Shown here: positions 20,400-20,933 of the stretch, piece by piece
Layout of the letters: each line of letters begins with the position of its first letter
How positions within the stretch are numbered: the stretch's first letter is position 1
Assembly (NCBI GenBank): GCA_001873665.1
Contig: MNZO01000027.1
Location: 1-20,933, forward strand
From: Candidatus Shapirobacteria bacterium CG2_30_35_20
GTDB lineage: Bacteria > Patescibacteriota > Microgenomatia > UBA12405
Length of the DNA stretch: 20,933 nt
Direction of reading: 5' to 3'
Notes under the pieces: model-generated
The model's database searches: none
What the model saw: the letters and a program-made list of their open reading frames with translations, nothing else
What the model was told of the DNA's origin: nothing
Program-made: the position numbers and the translations under genes

Positions 20400-20933
20400 A
20401 TGCCCACCATCAATCCCAATATCGCTATTCTCGAATTTAGACCTGGACCTGGTGGCGACGAATCATATCTTTGGATGGATGATCTCATGAAAATGTACAC
20501 CGCATACGCCAAAAATATCAGCTGGAAAGTCAATATTATTGATAGAAATATAATTAAAATTTCGGGCATCGGTGCCTATGATCAACTTCAATGGGAAACC
20601 GGCACACACCGCGTCCAACGAGTCCCCATTACCGAAAAACGAGGCCGAATTCAAACTTCAACCGCCGCTGTCGTTGTTCTCCCCCAAATTACCAGTAAAG
20701 ATGTCACTCTAAATCCCGAAGATGTCGAAATGACCGCCTCGCGCGCTGGTGGCAATGGTGGTCAAAATGTCAACAAAGTGTCTACCGCCGTTCGCATTCT
20801 TCATCGTCCCACTGGTTTAACCTTTTCCGTTCGACAGGAACGGAGTCAAGAACAAAATCGGATGGTGGCGATGGATCTCTTACGTGCCAAATTATGGCAA
20901 ATCGAAGAAGATAAACGGATTGCTGCCAATGGC
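20400..20933 (+). CDS. prfA: Peptide chain release factor 1, N-terminally short, partial
   Basis: The gene runs off the window after 178 codons. It codes for a class I release factor that ends translation at UAA and UAG. The protein begins directly at the start of domain 2 (AILEFRPGPGGDESYLW); the roughly 100-residue helical domain 1 of ordinary RF1 is absent, and the AT-only DNA upstream has no room for it. The stop-codon-reading region reads THRVQRVPITEKRGRIQTST: P-x-T marks RF1 rather than RF2, but the His that stacks in the RF1 decoding site (HTS in GRIHTS) is Gln. The GGQ hydrolysis motif is at 120-122, in AGGNGGQNVNKV. The end of the protein is not seen. Confidence 0.88.
   Translation, partial: MPTINPNIAILEFRPGPGGDESYLWMDDLMKMYTAYAKNISWKVNIIDRNIIKISGIGAYDQLQWETGTHRVQRVPITEKRGRIQTSTAAVVVLPQITSKDVTLNPEDVEMTASRAGGNGGQNVNKVSTAVRILHRPTGLTFSVRQERSQEQNRMVAMDLLRAKLWQIEEDKRIAANG

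Overview
This is a low-GC bacterial segment with short, tightly packed and often overlapping genes. Many proteins are reduced versions of their families: a release factor without its first domain, a signal peptidase II without its first membrane helix, and a pseudouridine synthase without an S4 domain. AT-only repeats fill the gaps. Together these suggest a Candidate Phyla Radiation (Patescibacteria) genome, probably of Microgenomates type; this is inferred from style and was not tested by phylogeny. UGA ends several genes, so the code is the standard one and not the UGA=Gly code of some CPR lineages.

Layout: (1) Positions 1-7659, + strand: a membrane-anchored thioredoxin-fold protein with a GILT-like signature, a SpoU/TrmH methyltransferase, and gyrB and gyrA separated by a small membrane protein and a NYN-domain nuclease. 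(2) Positions 7753-9222: a tyrosine recombinase (Xer) on the - strand and a 0.5 kb gap holding a dif-like 11-6-11 site, a perfect DnaA box and a - strand terminator. (3) Positions 9223-13497, - strand: tRNA-Leu(CAA), then a chain of overlapping genes: Lgt-like protein, DksA/TraR zinc finger, minimal LspA, RluA-family pseudouridine synthase, LytR_C-domain protein, YebC and a polytopic membrane protein. The order DksA-like, lspA, pseudouridine synthase matches ylyA-lspA-ylyB of Bacillus. (4) Positions 13586-16119, - strand: a degenerate metallo-beta-lactamase-fold protein, DnaB helicase, and an AbrB/PIN toxin-antitoxin pair under three 19-bp-spaced operator-like repeats. (5) Positions 16147-20933, mainly + strand: two exported proteins (Ig-like; DUF5666-like), tRNA-His, a structured gap with terminators and a frameshifted small ORF, hisS, a second AbrB/PIN pair (- strand, overlapping the end of hisS), rpmE and the start of prfA.

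The genes are mainly DNA topology and replication (gyrase, DnaB, Xer), translation (HisRS, tRNA-His, tRNA-Leu, L31, RF1, SpoU, RluA), lipoprotein processing (LspA, Lgt-like) and toxin-antitoxin systems. The most striking regulatory signal is a recurring promoter geometry in which an (often extended) -10 element lies exactly six bases before the ATG. It is seen upstream of the SpoU gene, the MBL-fold gene, the second antitoxin and rpmE, and predicts leaderless mRNAs. No complete new defence system or CRISPR array was found. The best candidates for new biology are the leaderless promoters, the dif-like site beside xer, the reduced LspA and RF1, the gyrase operon insertion, and the switch-like RNA folds before the NYN gene and hisS.
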